DNA of 64,000 nucleotides from Moritella sp. PE36 (GCF_000170855.1 NZ_ABCQ01000001.1:186001-250000), one strand, 5' to 3'; positions 48,894-58,043 are shown, counted from the stretch's first letter. Numbers and translations: made by a program. Notes: generated by a model not told the origin, from the sequence alone.

Positions 48894-49916
48894 CTAAATA
48901 CCAGCTATCTCACGCATCATGTTCATGATATCGCTACCGACTTTTTTCTCCATGTATGGCCATTCTTTTGCGTACAGGATATCTTTAGCTTTAGTCAGCT
49001 CTTGGTCTGATAATTCAATAACTTTAATCCCATTATCGCGAACCTTGTCTAAGAATCCGTTATCGAGCGATTCCGCTTCCTGCCAAGCCCATTTGAGTGT
49101 TGCATCCGCTGCCGCTTGCATTTTATTTCTCTCGGCCGCTGGAAGATCTTCCCACCAATCTTTATTGACTAACCAGAAAGCATGCTCAAAATAATCTCGG
49201 GTTAAAATGTAAGCTTCTAACACATCACGCATCTGGTAGATTTCAACTGCCGGACCAAACGCTCGACCATCTACCGTACCGAGTTGCAGAGCTGTATACA
49301 GCTCAGAATATGGCATAGGAACCGCAGCAAAACCCCAGTTTTTAAAACGTTCAATCGCGAGTGGAGATGGGATCACCCGCATTTTTATGCCTTTTGCATC
49401 TTCAGGAAAGTTGGTCGGAATTTTGTCGACACCTTTGCGGATAGTAATAGAACCAAAACCGGTTGGAATAGTACCGAGGGCCACGAGATCCAAATCGGCA
49501 AAAATATCATTGTACACATCTAACATCGGGCCACCTGGGCCGTAAACTTTACGTGCACTTTCCCAGTCATCAACCACATAACCTAGCCAAGTCAGATCGA
49601 GTCGGCCATCAAATTCAGACGCGCCATAAGTAATCGTCATGGGAATAACACCCATCATCGTTTGCTCAAACTGCGAGGTCCAGTCACCTAAATCACCGCC
49701 AGGATGATAATCGGCTGTATAAGCAGAGCCTTGTTCTTTCATTTGTTCGATAAATTTTTGGGAAGTCTGGTGAAAGATATGCTCGGTGTTATAAGCCTGG
49801 GCAAAAATAAACTCATCACCAGCGATAGCAGTATTGGCTGCCGACACACTCAACACAGCGGCAAAGCTACAAGCAGTAATAAGTTTATTTTTAGTGATTT
49901 TTGTTTTATTCAACAT
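48894..49916 (-). CDS. dctP: TRAP transporter periplasmic binding protein (DctP)
   Basis: A 340-residue binding protein. The signal peptide ends VSAANTAIAGDEF near residue 32. The conserved region with the ligand-coordinating arginine is KGIKMRVIPSPLAIERFKNWG, followed by PMPYSELYTALQLGTVDGRAFGP, the usual DctP core. TRAP systems import carboxylates and related acids with sodium. The operon lies beside a LysR regulator and genes for an omega-aminotransferase and a semialdehyde dehydrogenase, so an omega-amino acid such as beta-alanine, or its precursor, is a reasonable guess but not shown by the sequence. Confidence 0.92.
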   Translation of the reverse strand: MLNKTKITKNKLITACSFAAVLSVSAANTAIAGDEFIFAQAYNTEHIFHQTSQKFIEQMKEQGSAYTADYHPGGDLGDWTSQFEQTMMGVIPMTITYGASEFDGRLDLTWLGYVVDDWESARKVYGPGGPMLDVYNDIFADLDLVALGTIPTGFGSITIRKGVDKIPTNFPEDAKGIKMRVIPSPLAIERFKNWGFAAVPMPYSELYTALQLGTVDGRAFGPAVEIYQMRDVLEAYILTRDYFEHAFWLVNKDWWEDLPAAERNKMQAAADATLKWAWQEAESLDNGFLDKVRDNGIKVIELSDQELTKAKDILYAKEWPYMEKKVGSDIMNMMREIAGI

Positions 49917-50043
49917 AATATCAATCCTCTATTTTAGGTTTTATAAGCCTTACTTTAGAATGATTGTCATTCCAACTTAGGCGAGGTCAAACTGATTCTG
50001 CTCCGCTTTATAGTTTATATAAATCCAAGAGATCTTATCTAAA

Positions 50044-50060
50044 GTTAACCATTTGTTAAC
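50044..50060. promoter_or_regulatory. Paired GTTAAC sites, candidate LysR operator of the TRAP operon
   Basis: GTTAACCATTTGTTAAC has two GTTAAC palindromes one helical turn apart. The 10-mer TTAACCATTT inside it occurs in reverse complement (AAATGGTTAA) at 54451-54460 before the aminotransferase gene. Binding by the neighbouring LysR protein is an inference. Confidence 0.45.
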
Positions 50061-50204
50061 CTAATGAGGCCGATATGTTTATTGGTTGTTTAACCACCTG
50101 AAATTAACCTAATAAACTTAATTATGATTAACATGTAGATTTTTACATCTAAATTAAAGCTTCCAGCAAACTATTACTCTGACACGATTGAAGTCACAAG
50201 AATG

Positions 50205-50228
50205 AAAAAGCGCCTGACGTGCGCTTTA
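50205..50228 (-). terminator. Terminator of the lysR gene
   Basis: On the minus strand AAAGCGC pairs with GCGCTTT around a short loop and is followed by TTC. Confidence 0.65.
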
Positions 50229-50280
50229 TACTCATCAATTTTGAATATGCTTGGATATAACAATAGGATTTTGGAAGGGG

Positions 50281-51207
50281 TTATTTCACCGCAGTATTAT
50301 CGAGTAGCTCCATAAAAGTATCTAAAATAATATTTGAACGGCTACTTTTTCTGGTCACTGCCGAGTAGCTGCTGGTGATGCGAAATCTATCCGGTTTTAT
50401 TGCTCGAACCTTGCGATCTGTCACCCATTGCCGAGCCAAGTGATCGGGTAAATAACCGATGTAACGTCCAGTAAGAATCAAAAAAGCGATACCTTCACGA
50501 TCAGTGGCGCTTGCCGTGCTATTGAGCTTCTGTAGCGACTGCTTAATTTCAGGTGTCTGTTGATAAGACAGTACCACCGCATCAGACTTTGAGATCATCG
50601 CGTTGGTAAGCTGTGTATCGTCGAGATTAAAAAATGGATGATCTTTACTGCAATAGAGGAACGATTCTTCCTGATATAACGGATAGTAATTGAGACCAGG
50701 TAATAATCGTAGTTCAGGAACCGCACCGACATGTAACCGACCATCAAGCACATTGATCTCAATTTGATCCGGCGGCATCATCTTAATGTTAATGTGTATT
50801 TCAGGCCCCAAATCTTTTAGCGCCATAAGCGCATCAGTCAGTCTCATGTGTTCGATGGTGGTCAGATTATCGGTAATACCGATATTAAGTTCGCCTTTAA
50901 GTTGCTCATTAATCGCGTTGACCTGAGTCCGGAATGTTTCTAATGCGATCAGTAACTCAAGCACCGACTGATAAACCTCAGCGCCTTCTTCGGTCAAAGA
51001 AAAACCGGTACGACCACGCTGACAAAGTTTTAAATTAAGTCGTTGTTCAAGATCAGAAATAGCAATGCTGATTGCGGGACGACTAATATTTAATTCGACC
51101 TCAGCGGCTGAAAACCCGCCACAATCCACCACGGTTTTGAATATCCGTAATGTCCGTAGATCTATATTACTGACTTGGCCTGTGAAACCTCGCTTTTTAA
51201 TCGTCAT
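50281..51207 (-). CDS. LysR-family transcriptional regulator
   Basis: A 308-residue regulator. The N-terminal winged helix (residues 16-75) has LRIFKTVVDCGGFSAAEVELNISRPAISIAISDLEQRLNLKLCQRG (shown in parts: VVDCGGFSAAEVELN, DLEQRLNLKLCQR). The rest is the periplasmic-binding-protein-like effector domain. It lies between the dctPQM operon and the mmsA/aminotransferase genes, all on one strand, so it probably controls one or both. The effector would then be the imported compound or an intermediate. Confidence 0.92.
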   Translation of the reverse strand: MTIKKRGFTGQVSNIDLRTLRIFKTVVDCGGFSAAEVELNISRPAISIAISDLEQRLNLKLCQRGRTGFSLTEEGAEVYQSVLELLIALETFRTQVNAINEQLKGELNIGITDNLTTIEHMRLTDALMALKDLGPEIHINIKMMPPDQIEINVLDGRLHVGAVPELRLLPGLNYYPLYQEESFLYCSKDHPFFNLDDTQLTNAMISKSDAVVLSYQQTPEIKQSLQKLNSTASATDREGIAFLILTGRYIGYLPDHLARQWVTDRKVRAIKPDRFRITSSYSAVTRKSSRSNIILDTFMELLDNTAVK

Positions 51208-51457
51208 ATCTCACCAATAGGTAAATAAATGCTTAATAAAAATTAATCACGTTAAGATTTATTAAAGTTATCAGTCGATAAAGTTGGAGTCAATATCTAC
51301 TCAGGGTAACCAGTAAGCGGATGTGATATCGGTAATAAAAGCGGTTTAATGAGGATGTTATTGAAAGATGAAAGTGTAGCCAAAACATGAATTAACATGT
51401 CGTTAGAATGCGGCTTAACATTGATTAAGCCGCGCTGATGCTGTTGCAAGTAATTAA

Positions 51458-52960
51458 CTAAGCAAACGCGAAACTTGCGCCTTCGCGAACGCCACTTGAC
51501 GGCCAGCGTTGAGTGATCGTTTTACGTTTAGTGTAAAAACGTACACCATCGGGACCGTAGGCATGTAGATCACCAAACAATGAGCGTTTCCAGCCACCGA
51601 AACTATGATAAGCAACTGGCACTGGTAATGGAACGTTAATGCCAACCATACCCACCTGGATATTATCCGAGAAATAACGCGCAGCCTCACCATCACGGGT
51701 AAAGATACAGGTACCATTACCATACTCATGATCGTTAATTAACTGCATCGCCTCTTGCATGGTTTTAACCCGCATCACCTGCAATACCGGACCAAATATT
51801 TCAGCCTCGTAACTGTCCATTTCAGGAGTAACACCATCAATTAAGGTGGCACCAACAAAGAAGCCATTTTCATAACCTTTAACCACAGGCTGGCGACCAT
51901 CAACAACAATCTTTGCACCCTGATTTTCGGCGCTGGTGATATAACCCTCTACTTTGTCTTTATGTGCCTGAGTAATTACCGGGCCAAAATCATTGCTCGC
52001 GTTGTCATAAGCGCCAACACGAAGATCTTTCATCGCTACAGCCATTTTTGCCACTAACGAATCAGCTGCTGCATCACCGACGGCGACAGCGACTGATAGC
52101 GCCATGCAACGCTCTCCTGATGAACCAAATGCCGCACCGAGCAATTGATTTACCGCGTTATCCATATCGGCATCGGGCATAATGATGGCGTGATTTTTAG
52201 CGCCACCGAGGGCCTGACAGCGTTTACCATTGGCACTCGCTGTGCTGTAAATATACTCGGCAATCGGCGTTGAACCCACAAAACTGACCGCTTTGACTCG
52301 CTCGTCATTTAATAAAGCATCGACGGCTTCTTTATCGCCGTTAACCACATTCATCACACCATCAGGTAGGCCTGCTTCTTTTAACAGTTGGGCGATGAAT
52401 AGGGTTGAACTTGGATCTCGTTCTGATGGTTTCAGGATAAAACAGTTACCACAAACAATCGCCAGCGGGAACATCCACATTGGTACCATTGCTGGGAAAT
52501 TAAATGGCGTAATACCGGCAACGACACCTAAAGGCTGAAACTCACTCCAGCAATCGATATTAGGGCCAACATTTTTGCTATGTTCACCTTTAAGTAACTC
52601 AGGTGCACCACAGGCGTACTCGACGTTTTCAATTCCGCGTTGCAGTTCACCTGCCGCGTCGTGAGATATCTTGCCGTGCTCTTCACCGATTAATCTACAA
52701 ATAGTATCGGCATTTTTTTCTAATAATTCTTTGAAGCGAAACATAACCCGTGCACGTTTTATTGCTGGGGTATTTCGCCATTGTGGGAAGGCGGCTTCAG
52801 CTGCCGAAATTGCCTGTTCAACCGTTTGTTTTGACGCTAAAGCAACTTTTTTTTCTGCTTGGCCTGTTGCAGGGTTAAAGATATCTTGAGTACGGGTATT
52901 ATCACTAATATTAGTTTCTACCATTTCACCATTGATTAAATGACCAATTACGTTATTCAT
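51458..52960 (-). CDS. mmsA: CoA-acylating (methyl)malonate-semialdehyde dehydrogenase
   Basis: A 500-residue aldehyde dehydrogenase of the MmsA/BauC family. Marks are GITPFNFPAMVPMWMFPLAI, FVGSTPIAEYIYSTA and the nucleophile in GSSGERCMALSVAV, without the usual general-base glutamate region of other ALDHs (QALGGAKNHAII instead), as in CoA-acylating members. It converts malonate or methylmalonate semialdehyde to acetyl- or propionyl-CoA and CO2. The start MNNVIGHLINGE has GGAG 9 bases upstream; the frame is open 11 codons further. It lies 44 bases downstream of the aminotransferase gene. Confidence 0.93.
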   Translation of the reverse strand: MNNVIGHLINGEMVETNISDNTRTQDIFNPATGQAEKKVALASKQTVEQAISAAEAAFPQWRNTPAIKRARVMFRFKELLEKNADTICRLIGEEHGKISHDAAGELQRGIENVEYACGAPELLKGEHSKNVGPNIDCWSEFQPLGVVAGITPFNFPAMVPMWMFPLAIVCGNCFILKPSERDPSSTLFIAQLLKEAGLPDGVMNVVNGDKEAVDALLNDERVKAVSFVGSTPIAEYIYSTASANGKRCQALGGAKNHAIIMPDADMDNAVNQLLGAAFGSSGERCMALSVAVAVGDAAADSLVAKMAVAMKDLRVGAYDNASNDFGPVITQAHKDKVEGYITSAENQGAKIVVDGRQPVVKGYENGFFVGATLIDGVTPEMDSYEAEIFGPVLQVMRVKTMQEAMQLINDHEYGNGTCIFTRDGEAARYFSDNIQVGMVGINVPLPVPVAYHSFGGWKRSLFGDLHAYGPDGVRFYTKRKTITQRWPSSGVREGASFAFA

Positions 52961-53004
52961 ATAAATTCTCCACTCGAGGTTATTAAGCCTCACAATTAAA
53001 TTGT

Positions 53005-54339
53005 TTAAACTATTTCGTTAAAGGTCTCGCCAAGGGCATTAATCAACGAATCAATTTCTTCACGTTCACTGGTAAATGGCAGGCCAAGCTGAATAGTTGC
53101 ACCGCCATAACGTACATAAAATCCTTTCTGCCACATTTTCATCGCGATTTGATAAGGACGTAATCCTGGTTCTCCCGCTATTGGAGCGATAGTAAAACCA
53201 GCGGCAAAACCATAATTACGAATATCGGTAACGTGTTTACAACCTCTAAGGCTATGGACCATTTCTTCAAAATAAGAACTATGATCCTTAACACGTTCAA
53301 TTAATTTATCTTTTTGTAAAATTTCTAACGCAGCAAGCCCCGCAGCACAGGCAACTGGATGGGCGGAATAGGTATAACCATGCGGGAATTCCAGCATGTA
53401 TTCAGGACCGCCGTGTTCCATAAAGGTGTCATAAATTTCTTGCTTGGCGATAACTGCGCCCATTGGAATGGTGCCATTTGTCATCTGCTTCGCGACATTA
53501 ATAATATCAGGAGTGACACCGAAGGCTTCCGCACCGGTATTTGCCCCCATGCGACCAAAGGCGCAAATAACTTCGTCAAAAATCAATAGAATATTGTGCT
53601 GGTCGCAAATTTCACGTAAGCGGTTCAAATAACCCACTGGCGGCGGAATAACCCCGGCAGACCCAGCCATTGGCTCTACGATAACCGCCGCAATATTCGA
53701 GGCATCGTGCAAAGCAACTAAATCGAGTAAGTCATTGGCAAGCTCATACCCGGTTTTCGGCTGGCCTTTGACAAAAGTATTTTCGCTTTGCATTGTATGA
53801 CGTAAATGATCAGCCTCTACCGCGGGGCCATATAACGAACGGTTAGCAGCGATACCGCCGACAGAGATCCCACCAAAGTTAACACCGTGATAACCCAAGC
53901 CTCGACCTATTAATTTGGTCTTGCTGCCCATGCCCTTTTTACGCCAGTATGCACGCGCCATTTTTAACGAGGTTTCAACTGCTTCAGAGCCAGAGCCGGT
54001 ATAAAAAACGCGATTTAGCCCTTTTGGCATAAATTCGACGATTTTCTCCGCCAGTTCAAATGACTTTGGATGTCCAAATTGAAATGCAGGTGCATAATCC
54101 AATTGTTTTATTTGTTTACTCACCGCTTCAGTAATTTCCGGACGGCTATGACCAACACCACAACACCATAGGCCAGATAAACCGTCAAAAATTTTCCGAC
54201 CGTCGGCATCAGTATAATAATTCCCCTCTGCTGAGACGATTATGCGTGGATCTTTTTTAAACTCACGGTTTCCAGTGAAGGCCATCCAGTGGGCATCGAG
54301 TTGTGCTTGGCTGATGCCATGCGTCGCTTGGTTGTTCAT
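53005..54339 (-). CDS. Class III omega-amino acid:pyruvate aminotransferase
   Basis: A 444-residue PLP enzyme (class III). Conserved parts are DGLSGLWCCGVGHSRPEI, FYTGSGSEAVETSLKMARAYW, the PLP-contacting aspartate in LLIFDEVICAFGRMG and the Schiff-base lysine in INVAKQMTNGTIPMGAVI. This is the beta-alanine:pyruvate transaminase (BauA/OapT) subgroup. With MmsA next to it, the pathway beta-alanine to malonate semialdehyde to acetyl-CoA is complete. Taurine or putrescine-derived substrates are alternatives; no Xsc gene for taurine is present in the window. Confidence 0.9.
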   Translation of the reverse strand: MNNQATHGISQAQLDAHWMAFTGNREFKKDPRIIVSAEGNYYTDADGRKIFDGLSGLWCCGVGHSRPEITEAVSKQIKQLDYAPAFQFGHPKSFELAEKIVEFMPKGLNRVFYTGSGSEAVETSLKMARAYWRKKGMGSKTKLIGRGLGYHGVNFGGISVGGIAANRSLYGPAVEADHLRHTMQSENTFVKGQPKTGYELANDLLDLVALHDASNIAAVIVEPMAGSAGVIPPPVGYLNRLREICDQHNILLIFDEVICAFGRMGANTGAEAFGVTPDIINVAKQMTNGTIPMGAVIAKQEIYDTFMEHGGPEYMLEFPHGYTYSAHPVACAAGLAALEILQKDKLIERVKDHSSYFEEMVHSLRGCKHVTDIRNYGFAAGFTIAPIAGEPGLRPYQIAMKMWQKGFYVRYGGATIQLGLPFTSEREEIDSLINALGETFNEIV

Positions 54340-54679
54340 CTTTCACCTCAGCATATATAAGAGTTAGACTTAAGAATCAAACTTAAGATGTTGTTATTAT
54401 CAACACTGGGTCAGATTAATAAATCTATAATTATTGAACCTTGATTAAGTAAATGGTTAAGTAAATGGTTACCTTATTGAGCTGAGTTGATATTGGAGTT
54501 AACTCAAGACTACGAGCATAGTGAGGTGAAACAACTTTTCATGACCAAAAAGTCTGGTGATTAAATCGATTTTCAATTTAGAATAAGCGGGATATTTTCA
54601 ATAACCTGATGCGGGAAATACTTAAAAATATAAGCATGTAGAATATGGTGTGAAGTCGCGGTCCTAATATTAAGACACC
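54340..54679. other. 340-base region between the aminotransferase and TRIC-like genes
   Basis: No gene is supported. The aminotransferase promoter must lie in the first 150 bases, where the 12-bp direct repeat at 54445-54468 is found, along with a short stem GAGTTAACTC at 54492-54501. The remaining 170 bases show nothing recognisable. Confidence 0.6.
54445..54468. promoter_or_regulatory. 12-bp direct repeat upstream of the aminotransferase gene
   Basis: TTAAGTAAATGG occurs twice in tandem and is followed by TTACC. It includes the 10-mer AAATGGTTAA shared, inverted, with the dctP promoter region. It lies about 105-130 bases before the start, a usual distance for a LysR activation site. Confidence 0.45.
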
Positions 54680-55321
54680 TCAATTTCGTGGGGAACCGTC
54701 CGATTTTAATAATAAAAAAGCAGGAAAACTTAGCTTTTTCACGACGATAAAGAAGCGCATAGATACAATCAACACCATACAGATAAGTGCCGCTAGTGTT
54801 ATATCAATATTTAAGTTAACCAATACAATATACAGGCAACAACCTAAAATAATCGGAGTTGCATACAGCTCAGTATTATTAAACAAGGTTTGGCGATGCG
54901 CGAGAATATCCCGTAATACTCCACCAAATATGGCTGTAACCAACCCCATAGAGACTGACACATAAGCCGCGTAACCGCCGCTGTATAATTGTTGCGTAAC
55001 TAATATCGAGAATAGCGATACGCCGATGGTATCAAACATAATAATAAGTTTGTTGAGGCGATTTTTACGGATGTGAGTAATCGTGAAAAAGCCAATGACC
55101 GCACTGATCAATGCAGTCCAAAAATAACTGGGATCACGGATCCAAAAGATGGTCTCGGCAGACAAAATAAGATCGCGTAAGGTGCCACCGCCTAATGCAG
55201 TGATCCAACCGAGCATCATGATACTGACTATATCTTTACCGCGATTAGACTCGACCAATACCCCACTGAGCGCAAACGCAACAATGCATACCATTTCTAG
55301 GCTATAGACCAACATTTGCAA
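54680..55321 (-). CDS. Trimeric intracellular cation (TRIC)-family membrane protein, YicG type
   Basis: A 213-residue membrane protein of the UPF0126 family with seven hydrophobic segments arranged as two related halves. Each half has the glycine-rich motif: TALGGGTLRDLIL near residue 40 and TAIFGGVLRDILAHRQTLF near 130. Bacterial members have the fold of TRIC potassium channels; some close relatives are proposed to carry glycine. No partner genes nearby. Confidence 0.9.
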   Translation of the reverse strand: MQMLVYSLEMVCIVAFALSGVLVESNRGKDIVSIMMLGWITALGGGTLRDLILSAETIFWIRDPSYFWTALISAVIGFFTITHIRKNRLNKLIIMFDTIGVSLFSILVTQQLYSGGYAAYVSVSMGLVTAIFGGVLRDILAHRQTLFNNTELYATPIILGCCLYIVLVNLNIDITLAALICMVLIVSMRFFIVVKKLSFPAFLLLKSDGSPRN

Positions 55322-55499
55322 CTCCTTGTCGCGCCAAACTCACTATGTGCATACAAACTCACTACCTGAATATAAGTACCAGACAAGCTAGCAGTCTACC
55401 CAGTGACTCCATTCATTAGCAACCATAACGACAACTATTTTAGTCAAATTGCGCGCTCTGTTCATGCTGTCAGTCAACGGTTCTGATGGCCAAAACAAC

Positions 55500-55523
55500 A
55501 AAACCCCAGCAAGCTGAGGTTTT
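55500..55523 (-). terminator. Terminator of the lipoprotein gene
   Basis: On the minus strand AAAACCTCAGC pairs with GCTGGGGTTTT. The same stem sequence recurs at 57127-57149. Confidence 0.8.
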
Positions 55524-55580
55524 ATTATCATTAATATTTACAAGCGGCTTTGTAAATAACCTATATTTACATGATGCGTA

Positions 55581-56981
55581 TTAACGATTGAGCAAAGTAT
55601 AAGCGTCCGTGTATTTGGTTTTATTATTTTGCACCGTATCCGCGGGTGACAACACAACAGAAACCAAATCTGAAGCTGCATGTTCATACATGAAGAATGT
55701 TTGTAAATCAGCCGTTAGTGTATCAGCCGATAATACCGCGATAGTTAGATTAGTCGCATCCAGCTCCGGGTTGTCTAAGTTAGCCAATGCAAGATCTGGA
55801 ATGATCACATCACCACCGCTTGTTACTTCACTGTAAATAACATGATTTAATGTATTCGAACTGTCATAAAGAATGTCATATTCACTTCTTTGTAAGCGCG
55901 TTAATGTAGAATCAATACCCTGTGCTTGAAACATAAAATTGGACGCTACGTTATTAATGACAGGATCGTCATTACTGAGCGTTAACTCTGTTGGTAGGTT
56001 AACGTCTAATGAGACAGGTAGTAATTCATCATTGTGTCTGAAGTTCCAATTTGAGGTTGTTATACCTGCAGCGTTATAGCTCCAATTCGTTTCCGTATCT
56101 ACGTAAACAAAACCAGTCGTCACCCCCGTGGCCGCAACAAATGTTGCATCAATCCATGGGTAACTGTAATTACCTCGATTTAATCGTACCGATAACGTAT
56201 TAAGCTCATTAGGATTTAATCCGATGGTCCAATTATGAGTAGAGAAAGTTACACCAGATAAAGGCGTTGGATCCTTATACTGAACAGAGGTTAGCGTTGA
56301 GACAAACGCATAGTCAACTAATAAACCGTTATTATAAGCGCGTACTAGTACATCTTCATTATTTAATACACTGACTTCTTTACTCGTAGAAATATCGGCA
56401 GCAAGTTCACTCTGCGATGAGTTAAAAGCATAAGCATTCGCGGGAATAGCCGTAGTATGCACCGAAGCATAGCCTGAATCTGACGTTGCTTTTTTGTTCG
56501 CGGTATAACAAGAAACATCACCTTGATTTCGGTTCACGTCAATAATAAGATCACCCAGTAATGATTTCTGGATTGATAATACTTTGTAGAACGTATCTGT
56601 ATCACTCGGCGAATCAATAACGGATATATAACCACCATCAGCTACGTTATTTTCAGCAATACTTAATATACCTGCAGCTGTAATTGCAGATGATAAATCT
56701 TCGACGAACTCGCCATTTTCATCATACATTTTAACAGTGACATCGGTTGCTAATTTTGCATATGTTTCTTTGCCTACCGTCTGACCGTCAACATCAAACA
56801 GAGTACAACTAGCAGAACCTGTACCTTCATCTCGTTCTACTAATTGCACAAACTGAAACGTATATTTAGTGATTGGTGTAGAACCGGAACCTGAACCAGA
56901 GTTACTACTATCACTGCCACCGCTGCCGCAGCCTGATAGCAGTACACTTGCCAACACTGAAGTTATTATTGATTTTCTCAT
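55581..56981 (-). CDS. Unrecognised large lipoprotein
   Basis: A 466-residue lipoprotein with no family I recognise. The signal peptide MRKSIITSVLASVLLSGC ends in a lipobox; the cysteine at residue 18 is followed by a glycine/serine linker (GSGGSDSSNSGSGSGSTP) that often tethers surface or periplasmic domains. The mature part is rich in beta-prone, Asn/Thr/Ser/Asp-rich sequence, with only two other cysteines (CTLFD, SCYTA) that could form a disulphide. An in-frame start six codons upstream is less good because it delays the basic signal-peptide start. The gene stands alone with its own terminator. Surface protein or Ig-like adhesin domains are guesses. Confidence 0.8.
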   Translation of the reverse strand: MRKSIITSVLASVLLSGCGSGGSDSSNSGSGSGSTPITKYTFQFVQLVERDEGTGSASCTLFDVDGQTVGKETYAKLATDVTVKMYDENGEFVEDLSSAITAAGILSIAENNVADGGYISVIDSPSDTDTFYKVLSIQKSLLGDLIIDVNRNQGDVSCYTANKKATSDSGYASVHTTAIPANAYAFNSSQSELAADISTSKEVSVLNNEDVLVRAYNNGLLVDYAFVSTLTSVQYKDPTPLSGVTFSTHNWTIGLNPNELNTLSVRLNRGNYSYPWIDATFVAATGVTTGFVYVDTETNWSYNAAGITTSNWNFRHNDELLPVSLDVNLPTELTLSNDDPVINNVASNFMFQAQGIDSTLTRLQRSEYDILYDSSNTLNHVIYSEVTSGGDVIIPDLALANLDNPELDATNLTIAVLSADTLTADLQTFFMYEHAASDLVSVVLSPADTVQNNKTKYTDAYTLLNR

Positions 56982-57126
56982 TTTCGATTCCTTGATCACA
57001 CCGTCAAAATATTGGTTATTTCGTTTTTAATGCAATAAAAATGCCAATTTTAATACTAACGGGGGCCAGATGTTGAGGTCGATTGATATTGATTAATTCA
57101 TAATAAAAGTCTGTATTGAAAACAAT

Positions 57127-57149
57127 AAAACCCCAGCAAGCTGAGGTTT
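57127..57149 (-). terminator. Terminator of the Cache-domain gene
   Basis: Same stem as at 55500-55523 (CCTCAGC/GCTGGGG with A/T flanks), followed by TTATTG on the minus strand. Confidence 0.75.
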
Positions 57150-57189
57150 AAATATTTAGTCAATCAGAGCATAAACGAGAATTGTATGA

Positions 57190-57774
57190 CTAATTAGACG
57201 TCAGCATATTGAGAATAGACGCATCGACATCATTGATATAAACACCTTCACCATAGATCCAGCCCCAAGGAGAAAAATACTGCGTATAGGAGATCTTTTC
57301 CTGCTCTTCACGTATGGCATTAACGTTAGAGTAATAATAATAACGAGAATAACCACCATTCGCTCTGGTCACCGCTTCGATATGTAAAAGCTGATAGAGC
57401 TTTACACCATTAATGTCCATGATCTCTTTGACATTCTGATAACGCAATACAGAATTATTAATGGATTCAAGTAAGATATAATGATCCGTAAACACAAAAA
57501 TGTAATTATCATTGTTTTTATTAATTTGATGTATTCTTTCAATAGCCAGCGACTGCGCGTCTAATAATGCTAACTCACCGTCAAGATATTGTTGATAATA
57601 ACCGGTGATAATAGAGCCGATAAACTTAATGCGGGGTTCCAATGCACATCGACGTTGTTCGATAACATTATTACGGACATACAAAAAATAACTGGTACTT
57701 AACGCGATAAATAGCAAAGACAGTGTCCCTGCGACCAATAGCAATTTTTTTTCTAGTGATATTGTTTTTAACAT
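57190..57774 (-). CDS. Membrane-anchored single Cache domain protein
   Basis: A 194-residue protein with one membrane helix (residues 11-32, LLVAGTLSLLFIALSTSYFLYV) and a periplasmic domain resembling sCache_2: YIFVFTDHYILLESINNSVL, then GGYSRYYYYSN and the typical YTQYFSPWGWIYGEGVYINDVD. In most proteins this domain is joined to a chemoreceptor, kinase or cyclase; here there is no output domain and no second membrane helix. It may act with a separate signalling protein, or be a truncated receptor that still has its own terminator. Confidence 0.8.
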   Translation of the reverse strand: MLKTISLEKKLLLVAGTLSLLFIALSTSYFLYVRNNVIEQRRCALEPRIKFIGSIITGYYQQYLDGELALLDAQSLAIERIHQINKNNDNYIFVFTDHYILLESINNSVLRYQNVKEIMDINGVKLYQLLHIEAVTRANGGYSRYYYYSNVNAIREEQEKISYTQYFSPWGWIYGEGVYINDVDASILNMLTSN

Positions 57775-57977
57775 TAATTAACTTAATGAACATTCACATC
57801 CCTATTAGTTCAACCTTCTGTTGAGAATAATAACGCAATCATACAGGACAAATATATAAATCTAAATAGTAAACACATGAAAGATACAACCTACCTACAA
57901 ACCTTTACATAACAGTATATTACTCTAAATTTCGAGCCAGTTAATATAACGTTCATTATGCTTAAAACCACGATCTA

Positions 57978-58043
57978 TTGTCATCTCGCTTTCATTAAAC
58001 TGTCATAAATAACAACCATAGCTGTCACAAAACAGACATAACA
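57978..58043 (+). promoter_or_regulatory. Array of PhoB (Pho box) half-sites
   Basis: Six consecutive 11-base units: TTGTCATCTCG, CTTTCATTAAA, CTGTCATAAAT, AACAACCATAG, CTGTCACAAAA, CAGACATAACA. PhoB binds direct repeats of CTGTCAT spaced 11 bases apart, and units 1, 2, 3, 5 and 6 match at 5-7 of 7 positions; unit 4 is poor. The array ends 41 bases before the binding-protein start. The rest of 57775-57977, towards the divergent Cache gene, shows no other feature. Confidence 0.8.

Larger units (their letters stand above)
49917..50280. other. 364-base region between lysR and dctP
   Basis: No gene is seen. It holds the lysR terminator (50205-50228), a perfect palindrome GAATGA-TTG-TCATTC at 49958-49972 close to the dctP start, two GTTAAC sites 11 bases apart at 50044-50060, and further TTAACC hexamers up to 50120. 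These are candidate regulator sites for the dctP promoter. Confidence 0.6.

Noticed and set aside
49958-49972. GAATGATTGTCATTC as a second Fur box before dctP
   Set aside because: It matches only the inner part of the Fur consensus, and a carboxylate-type TRAP operon is not an expected iron target; left as an unassigned palindrome.
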